A DNA stretch of 18,046 bases from Flavobacterium sp. (GCA_019105125.1 JAHRWO010000136.1:1-18046), one strand, 5' to 3'. Positions 10,426 through 17,042 are shown, counted from the first letter of the stretch. Notes: generated by a model from the sequence alone, not told the origin. Numbers and translations are program-made.

Positions 10426-11115
10426 TTATACAGCTTTAGGATCTAAAGCAATAGCAGGACTTTGTGTACTTGATATATGAATAGACTTAATATAAGTACC
10501 TTTAGCTGCAGTTGGTTTTAATTTGATTAATGTTTGAACGATTTCGTGTGCATTGTCATAGATTTTATCAGCATCAAAAGATACTCTACCTATTCCAGCG
10601 TGAACGATACCAGTTTTATCAACTTTGAAGTCAATTTTACCAGCTTTCACTTCTTGCACCGCTTTAGCAACATCCATAGTTACAGTTCCTGTTTTAGGGT
10701 TTGGCATTAAACCTCTTGGACCTAAAACACGTCCTAATGGACCTAATTTACCCATAACAGCTGGCATAGTGATGATAACATCAACATCTGTCCAACCATC
10801 TTTGATTTTTTGTAAATAATCATCTAAACCTACGTGGTCTGCACCAGCAGCTTTAGCTTCAGCTTCTTTATCTGGAGTAACTAATGCTAATACTCTTACA
10901 TCTTTACCAGTTCCGTGAGGTAATGTTACAACCCCTCTTACCATTTGATTCGCTTTTCTAGGATCTACACCTAACTTAACTGCGATATCAACAGACTCAT
11001 CAAATTTTGCAGAAGCAACTTCTTTAATTAATGCAGAAGCATCTCTTAAAGAATAAAGTTTGTTCTTCTCAATTTTTGCTGCAGCCTCTTTTTGCTTTTT
11101 TGTCAATTTTGCCAT
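10426..11115 (-). CDS. rplA: 50S ribosomal protein uL1
   Basis: The 229-residue protein of the mobile L1 stalk helps release deacylated tRNA from the E site. In many bacteria it represses its own operon by binding the rplK leader. The signature [20 protein letters not shown] is at about 122-141, followed by TGTVT. The length is standard for the family and the ATG at 11113-11115 gives the usual lysine-rich N-terminus ([10 protein letters not shown]). It lies 21 bases after rplK and 22 before rplJ, so all three are co-transcribed. Confidence 0.98.
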   Translation of the reverse strand: MAKLTKKQKEAAAKIEKNKLYSLRDASALIKEVASAKFDESVDIAVKLGVDPRKANQMVRGVVTLPHGTGKDVRVLALVTPDKEAEAKAAGADHVGLDDYLQKIKDGWTDVDVIITMPAVMGKLGPLGRVLGPRGLMPNPKTGTVTMDVAKAVQEVKAGKIDFKVDKTGIVHAGIGRVSFDADKIYDNAHEIVQTLIKLKPTAAKGTYIKSIHISSTQSPAIALDPKAV

Positions 11116-11136
11116 TGTCTAATTTCTTTTTAGAGA

Positions 11137-11574
11137 TTAAAAAGGAGCATTTCCTGTTACTGTTATACCCATAGATCTAGCTGTTCCAGCAATCATACTC
11201 ATTGCTTTTTCGATTTCGAAAGCGTTTAAGTCTGCCATTTTGTCTTCAGCGATAGTTCTAATTTGATCCCAAGTAACGTTTGCTACTTTTTTACGGTTAG
11301 GTTGCCCTGAACCAGACTTTAATTTTGCTGCTTCTAATAATTGAATTGCAGCAGGTGGCGTTTTAACAACAAAGTCAAAAGACTTGTCTTTATACACAGT
11401 AATTTGTACTGGTAAAACTTTGCCAGGTTTATCTTGCGTTCTAGCATTAAATTGCTTACAGAACTCCATGATGTTAACCCCAGCAGCCCCCAAAGCAGGT
11501 CCAACCGGTGGCGATGGATTCGCAGCACCTCCCTTAACTTGTAGTTTAACTACTTTACTAACTTCTTTTGCCAT
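11137..11574 (-). CDS. rplK: 50S ribosomal protein uL11
   Basis: This 145-residue protein of the GTPase-associated centre binds 23S rRNA at the stalk base with uL10. The N-terminal domain has the proline-rich signature [20 protein letters not shown] at about 19-38. The C-terminal RNA-binding domain includes [19 protein letters not shown] and the terminal [13 protein letters not shown] segment. The length fits the family. The 66-base gap after nusG is the longest in this part of the operon and contains a hairpin that may be the uL1 repressor site. Confidence 0.98.
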   Translation of the reverse strand: MAKEVSKVVKLQVKGGAANPSPPVGPALGAAGVNIMEFCKQFNARTQDKPGKVLPVQITVYKDKSFDFVVKTPPAAIQLLEAAKLKSGSGQPNRKKVANVTWDQIRTIAEDKMADLNAFEIEKAMSMIAGTARSMGITVTGNAPF

Positions 11575-11590
11575 TTTTAAAAAAATTTAG

Positions 11591-11620
11591 CACATCTATC
11601 AATTGGAAGCGATTGATGTG
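11591..11620 (-). promoter_or_regulatory. Hairpin in the rplK leader, possible uL1 autoregulatory site
   Basis: On the minus strand CACATC (11615-11620) pairs with GATGTG (11591-11596) over 6 bp. An internal A/A mismatch follows, then a short ATC/GAT inner stem and an AT-rich loop. It lies 16 bases upstream of the rplK start, where uL1 leader sites occur in other bacteria. I see the hairpin directly; the assignment to uL1 is inference from position only. Confidence 0.35.
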
Positions 11621-11640
11621 ATTTATATATGTAACGAAAA

Positions 11641-12192
11641 TTATACTTTTTCAACTTGCATAAAACTTAACTCTAATGGAGTTTTTCTTCCGAAAATTTT
11701 CACCATTACTTCAAGTTTACGCTTTTCTTCATTTACTTTTTCAATAGTTCCATTAAAACCATTGAATGGACCATCTACCACTTTTACTGTTTCACCAACA
11801 GCATAAGGAATAGCAACATTATCTACTTTTACAGATAACTCATCTACTTTACCTAACATTCTGTTTACTTCAGATTGTCTTAATGGCACAGCATCTCCTC
11901 CTTTTGTTTCACCTAAGAAACCAATAACACCAGGAATCGATTTAATGATGTGGGGAATCTCACCCGTTAAATTAGCTTCAATCATTATATAGCCTGGAAA
12001 ATAAACCTTGTCTTTAACAATTTTCTTACCATCTCTAAGTTGAACCACTTTTTCAGTTGGTACAAGAACCTGAGAAATATAATCAGACATACCTAATCTG
12101 GCAGTTTCTGTCTCGATGTAGTTTTTAACTTTATTTTCTTGACCACTTACAGCTCTTACTACATACCATTTATTAACATTATTATCAGCCAT
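11641..12192 (-). CDS. nusG: Transcription termination/antitermination factor NusG
   Basis: The 183-residue NusG binds the RNA polymerase clamp and links transcription to Rho or the leading ribosome. The NGN domain spans about 7-115: KWYVVRAVSGQENKVKNYIE opens it, and VYFPGYIMIEANL is the characteristic strand pair. The KOW domain starts at about 131 (VGETVKVVDGPFNGFNGTI) and ends near the C-terminus. There is no extra insert domain. It lies 10 bases after secE, the classical secE-nusG pair, and 66 bases before rplK. Confidence 0.98.
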   Translation of the reverse strand: MADNNVNKWYVVRAVSGQENKVKNYIETETARLGMSDYISQVLVPTEKVVQLRDGKKIVKDKVYFPGYIMIEANLTGEIPHIIKSIPGVIGFLGETKGGDAVPLRQSEVNRMLGKVDELSVKVDNVAIPYAVGETVKVVDGPFNGFNGTIEKVNEEKRKLEVMVKIFGRKTPLELSFMQVEKV

Positions 12193-12202
12193 ACTGTAAG
12201 TA

Positions 12203-12394
12203 TTATTTTAAAATATTAAAGAAACCTTCAAGTGCTTTTACAAATAATTCATCAACACCCCAAGTTAATAGAGCGAAAACAATTGAAAATACAGCTACAA
12301 TAATTGTCAAACGCTGAACTTCAGACCAAACTGGCCAAGTAACATTCGTTTTCAATTCATGAAATGCTTCAGATATGTAATTAACTACTTTCAT
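12203..12394 (-). CDS. secE: Preprotein translocase subunit SecE
   Basis: This is a 63-residue essential membrane subunit of the SecYEG protein-conducting channel. It is the short, single-span form: an amphipathic N-terminal helix with the family motif ELKTNVTWPVWSEV (about 13-26) precedes one transmembrane helix at about 28-46. I start at the ATG 12392-12394 (MKVVNYISEA). The open frame continues upstream into the tRNA-Trp gene, but those codons are tRNA sequence and not protein. It lies 15 bases after tRNA-Trp and 10 before nusG. Confidence 0.95.
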   Translation of the reverse strand: MKVVNYISEAFHELKTNVTWPVWSEVQRLTIIVAVFSIVFALLTWGVDELFVKALEGFFNILK

Positions 12395-12409
12395 CTTAAT
12401 CTTTATTTG

Positions 12410-12481
12410 CACGGGCGGAGGGATTCGAACCCCCATCAATGGTTTTGGAGACCACTATACTAGCCCTTGTACTACGCCCGT
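12410..12481 (-). tRNA. tRNA-Trp (CCA anticodon)
   Basis: The cloverleaf is complete. The acceptor stem pairs 12475-12481 with 12411-12417 and the discriminator base is G at 12410. The anticodon loop CTCCAAA gives anticodon CCA, and the T-arm contains GGTTCGAATCC. CCA is not encoded at the 3' end. It lies between the tuf terminator-like hairpin and secE, a common position for trnW in bacteria. Confidence 0.97.
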
Positions 12482-12486
12482 TTGTT

Positions 12487-12513
12487 AAAAAACCAGCAGC
12501 GAACTGCTGGTTT
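12487..12513 (-). terminator. Terminator-like hairpin with UUCG loop after tuf
   Basis: Arms at 12504-12513 and 12490-12499 pair perfectly over 10 bp around a TTCG tetraloop (minus strand), an unusually stable loop. A run of T follows (12487-12492). It starts 20 bases past the tuf stop and ends 5 bases before tRNA-Trp, leaving no room for a promoter between them. Confidence 0.85.
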
Positions 12514-12533
12514 AATTATTATTTGACTTAAAA

Positions 12534-13721
12534 TTAGTCTAAAATTTCAGTAACCTGACCAGCACCTACTGTTCTACCACCCTCACGGATAGCGAAACGT
12601 AAACCTACTGATAAAGCGATAGGACTTAATAATTGAACATCAATTGTTAAGTTATCACCAGGCATAACCATCTCTACACCAGCTGGTAAAGAAATAGTAC
12701 CAGTTACGTCAGTTGTACGTACGTAGAATTGTGGACGGTAGTTATTGTGGAATGGAGTGTGACGTCCACCTTCTTCTTTTTTCAAGATATATACCTCAGC
12801 TTTGAAGTGAGCGTGTGGTTTAACAGATCCTGGTTTAATGATAACCATTCCTCTTTTGATATCTTCTTTAGCAATACCTCTTAATAATAAACCTACGTTA
12901 TCACCAGCTTCACCTCTGTCAAGGATTTTACGGAACATCTCAACCCCTGTAATCGTAGAAGTTAATTTTTCAGCTCCCATACCAATGATTTCAACAGCAT
13001 CACCTGTATTAGCAACTCCAGTTTCGATACGACCTGTAGCAACAGTTCCACGACCTGTAATTGTAAATACATCCTCAACTGGCATCAAGAATGGTTTATC
13101 AACATCACGAGCTGGTAATTCAATCCAGTTATCAACAGCATCCATTAAAGCTAATACTGTATCAACCCATTTTGGCTCACCATTTAAAGCTCCTAAAGCA
13201 GAACCTTGAATAACAGGACCATTATCACCATCATATTGATAGAAAGATAATAAATCTCTGATTTCCATTTCCACTAACTCTAATAATTCAGCATCGTCAA
13301 CCATATCCACTTTGTTCATGAATACAACCATTCTAGGCACACCTACTTGACGACCTAAAAGGATGTGCTCTCTTGTTTGTGGCATAGGACCATCTGTAGC
13401 AGCAACTACCAAGATAGCACCGTCCATTTGAGCAGCACCAGTAACCATGTTCTTAACGTAATCCGCGTGACCTGGACAGTCAACGTGAGCGTAGTGACGG
13501 TTAGCTGTAGAATATTCTACGTGAGACGTATTAATAGTAATACCTCTTTCTTTTTCTTCTGGAGCATTATCAATTTGATCAAATGATTTTGCTTCTGATA
13601 AACCAGCATCAGCTAATACTTTAGTAATTGCAGCTGTTAATGTAGTTTTACCGTGGTCAACGTGTCCGATAGTTCCAATATTTAAATGGGGCTTCGAACG
13701 ATCAAAGGTTTCTTTTGCCAT
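12534..13721 (-). CDS. tuf: Translation elongation factor Tu
   Basis: This 395-residue GTPase delivers aminoacyl-tRNA to the ribosomal A site. The G domain shows all G motifs: P-loop GHVDHGKT at 19-26, T62 in RGITI, DCPG at 81-84 followed by the catalytic histidine H85, NKVD at 136-139, and SAL in QGSALGAL. Domains 2 and 3 follow, with the [13 protein letters not shown] segment and the C-terminal [15 protein letters not shown]. The length matches bacterial EF-Tu. The gene is downstream of the tRNA-Thr/Tyr/Thr cluster, with 57 bases between, and is probably co-transcribed with it. I see no strong promoter in that gap. Confidence 0.99.
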   Translation of the reverse strand: MAKETFDRSKPHLNIGTIGHVDHGKTTLTAAITKVLADAGLSEAKSFDQIDNAPEEKERGITINTSHVEYSTANRHYAHVDCPGHADYVKNMVTGAAQMDGAILVVAATDGPMPQTREHILLGRQVGVPRMVVFMNKVDMVDDAELLELVEMEIRDLLSFYQYDGDNGPVIQGSALGALNGEPKWVDTVLALMDAVDNWIELPARDVDKPFLMPVEDVFTITGRGTVATGRIETGVANTGDAVEIIGMGAEKLTSTITGVEMFRKILDRGEAGDNVGLLLRGIAKEDIKRGMVIIKPGSVKPHAHFKAEVYILKKEEGGRHTPFHNNYRPQFYVRTTDVTGTISLPAGVEMVMPGDNLTIDVQLLSPIALSVGLRFAIREGGRTVGAGQVTEILD

Positions 13722-13778
13722 GATTTAATAATTTAATCTTAGTTATATATTAGTGTTCAAAAAATAAACTTTTTTAAG

Positions 13779-13850
13779 AGCCAATGACGGGAATTGAACC
13801 CGTGACCTCTTCCTTACCAAGGAAGCACTCTACCCCTGAGCTACACCGGC
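13779..13850 (-). tRNA. tRNA-Thr (GGT anticodon)
   Basis: The acceptor stem pairs 13844-13850 with 13780-13786, including two G-U pairs. The D-arm is TAGCTCAGGGGTAGAG. The anticodon stem-loop CTTCC-TTGGTAA-GGAAG gives anticodon GGT, and the T-arm carries GGTTCAATTCC. The discriminator is T and no CCA is encoded. It is the last tRNA before tuf. Confidence 0.96.
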
Positions 13851-13858
13851 TTTTGTGC

Positions 13859-13887
13859 ATTCAGAAGTTAGCCATCAGAATTCAGAA
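13859..13887 (-). repeat. Short attcagaa-type repeats in the Tyr-Thr tRNA spacer
   Basis: The plus-strand octamer attcagaa occurs at 13859-13866 and again at 13880-13887. A seven-base variant, atcagaa, lies at 13874-13880, directly abutting the last copy. It fills the 71-base spacer where a glycine tRNA commonly stands in other bacteria. No tRNA remnant is recognisable here. The origin of the repeat is unknown. Confidence 0.4.
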
Positions 13888-13921
13888 AAACCAAATCCCT
13901 CTCTCTAAATTCAAAATCTCG

Positions 13922-14003
13922 TGGGGAGAGCAGGATTCGAACCTGCGAAGACTTAGTCAGCGGATTTACAGTCCGCCCTCGTTGGCCGCTTGAGTATCTC
14001 CCC
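13922..14003 (-). tRNA. tRNA-Tyr (GTA anticodon)
   Basis: This is a class II tRNA of 82 nt. The acceptor stem pairs 13997-14003 perfectly with 13923-13929, and the discriminator is A at 13922. The anticodon stem-loop GCGGA-CTGTAAA-TCCGC gives GTA. A long variable arm precedes the T-arm, which contains GGTTCGAATCC. CCA is not encoded. Confidence 0.96.
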
Positions 14004-14036
14004 CAAACCTTTTACATTAAGTTACTTATAACTTTG

Positions 14037-14110
14037 AGCCGATGGAGGGACTCGAACCCACGACCTGCTGATTACAAATCAGCTGCTCTAGCCAGCTGAG
14101 CTACACCGGC
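14037..14110 (-). tRNA. tRNA-Thr (TGT anticodon)
   Basis: The acceptor stem pairs 14104-14110 with 14038-14044. The D-arm is TAGCTCAGCTGGCTAGAG. The anticodon stem-loop GCTGA-TTTGTAA-TCAGC gives anticodon TGT, and the T-arm includes GGTTCGAGTCC. The discriminator is T and no CCA is encoded. It is the first tRNA behind the promoter at 14149-14179. With the GGT isoacceptor it covers most threonine codons. Confidence 0.96.
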
Positions 14111-14121
14111 AACTTAAATAT

Positions 14122-14147
14122 AAAAAGTCCGCTATTTCTAACGGACT
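14122..14147 (-). terminator. Terminator after hpf, overlapping the tRNA transcription start region
   Basis: Arms at 14139-14147 and 14126-14134 form a 9-bp stem with one G-U pair and a GAAA tetraloop on the minus strand. Five T residues follow (14122-14126). It lies 56 bases beyond the hpf stop. Its 5' arm begins only one base after the -7 element of the tRNA promoter, so the tRNA start site probably falls within this arm. Confidence 0.75.
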
Positions 14148-14148
14148 G

Positions 14149-14179
14149 CAAATGTATATAATTTATTTTTGAATCAAAA
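14149..14179 (-). promoter_or_regulatory. Promoter of the tRNA-tuf operon (-33 TTTTG, -7 TACATTTG)
   Basis: The minus strand has TTTTG at 14175-14179, an 18-base AT-rich spacer and TACATTTG at 14149-14156. This is an exact match to the Bacteroidota sigma-A consensus TTTG / TAnnTTTG. It lies 39 bases upstream of tRNA-Thr(TGT). The core elements and the spacer length are identical to those of the rpsU promoter. Confidence 0.82.
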
Positions 14180-14202
14180 CATTTTTTATGTTTTTTTTAT
14201 TT

Positions 14203-14505
14203 TTATGAATGCGCTCTCAATTTTTCTTTTCTTTTCAAAATTATGCGTTCTAAAGAATCAACTGATAAATCTACAGCTTCTTCAAAACTTTTAGCTGTTT
14301 TTTTCACAAGAAAATCATCCCCTGGAACAATAATTTTAATTTCTGATGTCTTATTTTCTTTATCACTTGTGTTTTCTAATTTTAAAAAAACTTCTGCAGA
14401 CACTATTTTATCGTAATATTTTTCAAGTTTATCCATTCGTTCTTGAATGAAATCAACTAATTTTCTGTCTACATTAAAATTTACTGCTTGCACATTAACT
14501 TTCAT
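14203..14505 (-). CDS. hpf: Short-form ribosome hibernation-promoting factor (HPF/RaiA family)
   Basis: This 100-residue protein of the S30AE/YfiA fold binds the 30S decoding region of idle ribosomes and blocks tRNA and mRNA. Only the N-terminal beta-alpha-beta-beta-beta-alpha domain is present, without the C-terminal dimerisation domain of long HPF. The sequence starts MKVNVQAVNFNVDRKLVDFI and ends with the helix KSFEEAVDLSVDSLERIILKRKEK. I take the ATG at 14503-14505; an ATG two codons upstream (14509-14511) is also possible. It lies 31 bases after xerC, so the two are co-transcribed. Confidence 0.93.
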   Translation of the reverse strand: MKVNVQAVNFNVDRKLVDFIQERMDKLEKYYDKIVSAEVFLKLENTSDKENKTSEIKIIVPGDDFLVKKTAKSFEEAVDLSVDSLERIILKRKEKLRAHS

Positions 14506-14536
14506 AATCATGGTAATTTAGAGGTTTTACATAAAG

Positions 14537-15427
14537 TTATTTCTTGTTTCTAGGATGCGCTTCGTTATACACTTTTTTTAATTCCGACAAACTACTGTGC
14601 GTGTATATCTGGGTTGAAGACAAACTAGCATGACCTAATAACTCTTTAACTGAATTTAAATCGGCGCCATTATTCAACAAATGTGTTGCAAAGGTATGCC
14701 TAAGAACGTGTGGACTCTTTTTTTCTTTTTTAGAGACTTCACTAAAGTAATCATTTATTAATCGATATACAAACGATTCGCTTAATTTTAACCCTTTTTT
14801 TGACAAGATTAAAAACTCGTCATCTTTAATAACCTTTAAATCAAAACGTTGCAATTTGTAATCTTGATATAAATTAAAAGTAGCTTGTATCATAGGCAGA
14901 ATTCGCTCCTTATTCCTCTTTCCAATTACCTTTAAAGTTCGTTGAACTTCATCGACACTATTATTTTTAAGATTTATTAATTCTGCCCTGCGAATCCCTG
15001 TTGTATAAAAAAGCTCAATAATAAATCTATTTCTAATTTTTTCAAAATCATCAATTCCCTCTCTTTCAAAAGAAACATTTTTTAATTCGACTTCCGAAAA
15101 TGGTGTTTGAATTTTCTTAGCAACTTTAATGGATTTATGCTTTAGTAAGGGATTGATTTTTATTTCTTTAATTTTTAAAAGAAACTTGTAGTATGATTTT
15201 AATGCCGATATCTTTCTGTTTATGGATGATGGTGCTATTTTTTGCTCCATCAATTCCACCATCCAACTTCTAATATTAGGATAAACAACCTCTTCCAATG
15301 CCACATCTTGATTTAATAGATAATTTTTAAAAGATAAAATATCATCCAAATATGCTTTTACTGTTAAAGGAGAATAATTCTTCTCTTTAATCAAATAATC
15401 CTGATATGCTTTTAAATTTAAATCCAT
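14537..15427 (-). CDS. xerC: Tyrosine recombinase, XerC/XerD type
   Basis: This 296-residue site-specific recombinase probably acts at dif to resolve chromosome dimers. The N-terminal SAM-like core-binding domain spans about 1-95. The catalytic domain has the full set R146 (GIRRAEL), K170, H240 and R243 (HVLRH), H266 (GHAS) and the nucleophile Y275 (IYTH). Length and the absence of extra domains fit a housekeeping Xer protein rather than a phage integrase, and no attachment site or prophage gene is nearby. I start at the ATG 15425-15427; a longer frame needs a TTG start inside a hairpin. C and D paralogues cannot be separated with certainty from this sequence alone. Confidence 0.92.
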   Translation of the reverse strand: MDLNLKAYQDYLIKEKNYSPLTVKAYLDDILSFKNYLLNQDVALEEVVYPNIRSWMVELMEQKIAPSSINRKISALKSYYKFLLKIKEIKINPLLKHKSIKVAKKIQTPFSEVELKNVSFEREGIDDFEKIRNRFIIELFYTTGIRRAELINLKNNSVDEVQRTLKVIGKRNKERILPMIQATFNLYQDYKLQRFDLKVIKDDEFLILSKKGLKLSESFVYRLINDYFSEVSKKEKKSPHVLRHTFATHLLNNGADLNSVKELLGHASLSSTQIYTHSSLSELKKVYNEAHPRNKK

Positions 15428-15472
15428 AAAAAAAACCACTAACAACAAAGTTACACTTTAATTGATAGTGGT
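15428..15472 (-). terminator. Terminator/attenuator between rpsU and xerC
   Basis: On the minus strand 15466-15472 pairs with 15435-15441 (7 bp, ACCACTA/TAGTGGT). A nested 5-bp stem (15455-15459 with 15447-15451) lies inside. Eight T residues (15428-15435) follow and run directly into the xerC ATG. The large, partly open loop suggests incomplete termination, which would lower xerC-hpf relative to rpsU. Confidence 0.65.
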
Positions 15473-15495
15473 AATATATTTAATTCAAAAAATAA

Positions 15496-15690
15496 TTAAC
15501 TCTCTAAAGAATCTTTTAAACCTTGAATATATGCAGCTTTTTGAATTTTAGCTCTGTTTAAAACAGATGGCTTAATGAAAGCTTGACGTGCACGTAATTG
15601 ACGAACAGTTCCTGTTTTATCAAATTTTCTCTTATAGCGCTTTAATGCTCTATCGATATTTTCTCCGTCTTTAATTGGTATAATTAACAT
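15496..15690 (-). CDS. rpsU: 30S ribosomal protein bS21
   Basis: This 64-residue, strongly basic small-subunit protein sits next to the 3' end of 16S rRNA. The core ALKRYKRKFDKTGTVRQLRA (15-34) is the family signature. In Bacteroidota, bS21 with bS18 and bS6 covers the anti-Shine-Dalgarno, so most mRNAs are read without SD pairing. Tyr54, the residue I recall as contacting the anti-SD in the F. johnsoniae ribosome, is present here. The gene itself has a strong SD (AGGAGGTG) 8 bases before its ATG, unlike the other genes of the window. This fits the reported feedback in which ribosomes lacking bS21 translate rpsU preferentially. It has its own promoter, and a terminator-like hairpin separates it from xerC. 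Confidence 0.97.
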   Translation of the reverse strand: MLIIPIKDGENIDRALKRYKRKFDKTGTVRQLRARQAFIKPSVLNRAKIQKAAYIQGLKDSLES

Positions 15691-15698
15691 AATATAGA

Positions 15699-15706
15699 CA
15701 CCTCCT
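15699..15706 (-). promoter_or_regulatory. Strong Shine-Dalgarno of rpsU
   Basis: AGGAGGTG on the minus strand is complementary to eight consecutive bases of the conserved 16S rRNA 3' tail. It is placed 8 bases before the rpsU ATG, within the optimal range. No other gene in this window has a comparable sequence; their leaders are A/T-rich. Confidence 0.9.
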
Positions 15707-15719
15707 CTCGTTAAGGGTG

Positions 15720-15750
15720 CAAATGTAGAAATTATTTTTTAATTACAAAA
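15720..15750 (-). promoter_or_regulatory. Promoter of rpsU-xerC-hpf (-33 TTTTG, -7 TACATTTG)
   Basis: The minus strand shows TTTTG at 15746-15750, an 18-base spacer and TACATTTG at 15720-15727, a perfect Bacteroidota housekeeping promoter. The start site should lie a few bases downstream, giving a short leader of about 25 bases that contains little beyond the Shine-Dalgarno. Confidence 0.85.
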
Positions 15751-15789
15751 CTAGAATTTCGAAACTTTTTAAAGAAAATGATTTCAAAT

Positions 15790-15819
15790 AAAAAACCCTA
15801 TTCAAATGAATAGGGTTTT
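15790..15819 (-). terminator. Intrinsic terminator after the acyl-CoA dehydrogenase gene
   Basis: Arms at 15808-15819 and 15792-15803 pair perfectly over 12 bp around a 4-nt loop. Six T residues follow on the minus strand (15790-15795). It begins 17 bases past the stop at 15837 and insulates the rpsU promoter from upstream transcription. Confidence 0.92.
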
Positions 15820-15836
15820 AAAATCTTATATCTAAA

Positions 15837-17006
15837 TTACTTAACTGCGGGTTTATAATCTTTATTATCGATAATCATTTTAGATAAAATTTCTTTTAAA
15901 ATTTCAGAGGTTCCTCCACCTATTGGGCCTAATCGACTATCTCTTAACAAACGAGCTAACGGGTATTCTTCCATGTAACCATATCCGCCTAACATTTGCA
16001 AACAATCATATATTGCTAGATCAGCAACTTTCGTTGACTTTAATTTAGCCATTGTCGCCTCTTTAACCACATATTCACCTTTGTTTAGTCTAGCAACTGC
16101 GGCATAGTTAAAAATTTTACAATGTTCCACCTCTGTGGCATGCTCTACCATAGTGTGTCTTAATGCTTGAAATTTATTGATTGTGCTACCAAAAGCTTCT
16201 CGCTGCGACATGTATTCTAAAGTATAACCAATTGCATACTCTGCACGAGCATGTGCATTAATTGCCATGATCAATCTTTCTAAAGCAAAATGCTGCATGA
16301 TGTACGGAAAGCCTTTACCTTCATCTCCCATTAGGTTCTCTAAAGGAATTTCTACATTATCAAATGCAATTTCGGCAGTATCTGATGCTCTCCAACCTAA
16401 CTTATCTAATTTAGTAGCTGAAATACCTGGCGTTTTTGAATCTACTAAAAAGATACTAATTCCTTTATTCCCTAATTCTGGATTGGTTTTAGCTGCTACT
16501 ACGTAATAATCCGCATAAACTCCATTTGTAATGAAGGTTTTTGAACCATTAATCACAAATTTATCACCATTTCTTACTGCATTAGTTCGCATTCCTGCAA
16601 CATCACTTCCTCCGAAAGGTTCCGTAATACACAAAGCACCAATTTTTTTACCAGCAATACTTGGCGCTAAATACTCTTGTTTAATTCTTTCATCACCTTC
16701 TGCATTTAAATGTGTCATTGCTAAATAAGCATGTGCCCACATGGCAGCGGCAAAACCAGAAGATTTAATTTTTTGAAGTTCTTCTAAAAAAATAACCGTG
16801 TAAAACAAATCTAAATTCATTCCACCATAAGCTTCAGGATAATTCAATCCAAAAAAGCCCATTTCTCCAAATTTTTCCCAAATAAAACGTTCGATAGTAC
16901 CTGTTTTTTCCCATTTTTCAATGTGAGGCACTACTTCTTTATGTAAAAAATCTCTAAAACTTTGTCTAAATAATTCGTGTTCTTCTGTGAAATATGCTGA
17001 ATTCAT
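15837..17006 (-). CDS. Acyl-CoA dehydrogenase family protein
   Basis: This 389-residue FAD enzyme of the acyl-CoA dehydrogenase family catalyses alpha,beta-desaturation of an acyl-CoA and passes electrons to ETF. The helical N-terminal domain (about 1-120) is followed by the FAD/substrate strand motif LCITEPFGGSDVAGM (125-139) and the middle beta domain with FVINGSKTFITNG (150-162). The C-terminal helical domain has QREAFG (268-273), QMLGGYGY (337-344) and GGGTSEILKEI (363-373). The usual Glu of the C-terminal Y-E-G-T motif is replaced by glycine, so the catalytic base is probably on the earlier helix, as in long-chain and isovaleryl enzymes. E256 and E243 are candidates. The chain length of the substrate is uncertain. 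It follows the helix-hairpin-helix gene by 36 bases. Confidence 0.93.
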   Translation of the reverse strand: MNSAYFTEEHELFRQSFRDFLHKEVVPHIEKWEKTGTIERFIWEKFGEMGFFGLNYPEAYGGMNLDLFYTVIFLEELQKIKSSGFAAAMWAHAYLAMTHLNAEGDERIKQEYLAPSIAGKKIGALCITEPFGGSDVAGMRTNAVRNGDKFVINGSKTFITNGVYADYYVVAAKTNPELGNKGISIFLVDSKTPGISATKLDKLGWRASDTAEIAFDNVEIPLENLMGDEGKGFPYIMQHFALERLIMAINAHARAEYAIGYTLEYMSQREAFGSTINKFQALRHTMVEHATEVEHCKIFNYAAVARLNKGEYVVKEATMAKLKSTKVADLAIYDCLQMLGGYGYMEEYPLARLLRDSRLGPIGGGTSEILKEILSKMIIDNKDYKPAVK

Positions 17007-17042
17007 AAATCTGTAATTGAATGGTTTAATTTGTTGATTTTT

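Noticed and set aside
11334..11528. Second minus-strand ORF inside rplK
   Set aside because: It is an out-of-frame reading of the rplK gene with no recognisable protein.
12395..12439. N-terminal extension of SecE into tRNA-Trp
   Set aside because: The extra codons are tRNA-Trp sequence; the internal ATG at 12394 gives the normal short SecE.
13758..13766. TATTTTTTG upstream of tuf as a promoter -7 element
   Set aside because: The spacing inside the element is one base too long for TAnnTTTG and the -33 region would fall in tRNA-Thr without a good match.
13784..13993. Plus-strand ORF of 69 codons across the tRNA-Thr/Tyr genes
   Set aside because: It is translated from the complement of two tRNA genes; proteins starting MTGIEPVTSSLP are a known tRNA-derived artefact.
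14537..15427. Tyrosine recombinase as the integrase of a mobile element at the tRNA genes
   Set aside because: It has housekeeping Xer length, lies between rpsU and hpf, and there are no direct repeats of tRNA ends or cargo genes.
15428..15448. Seven-residue upstream extension of XerC from a TTG
   Set aside because: It lies in the T-run and hairpin between rpsU and xerC, and the hydrophobic codons come from that T-run.
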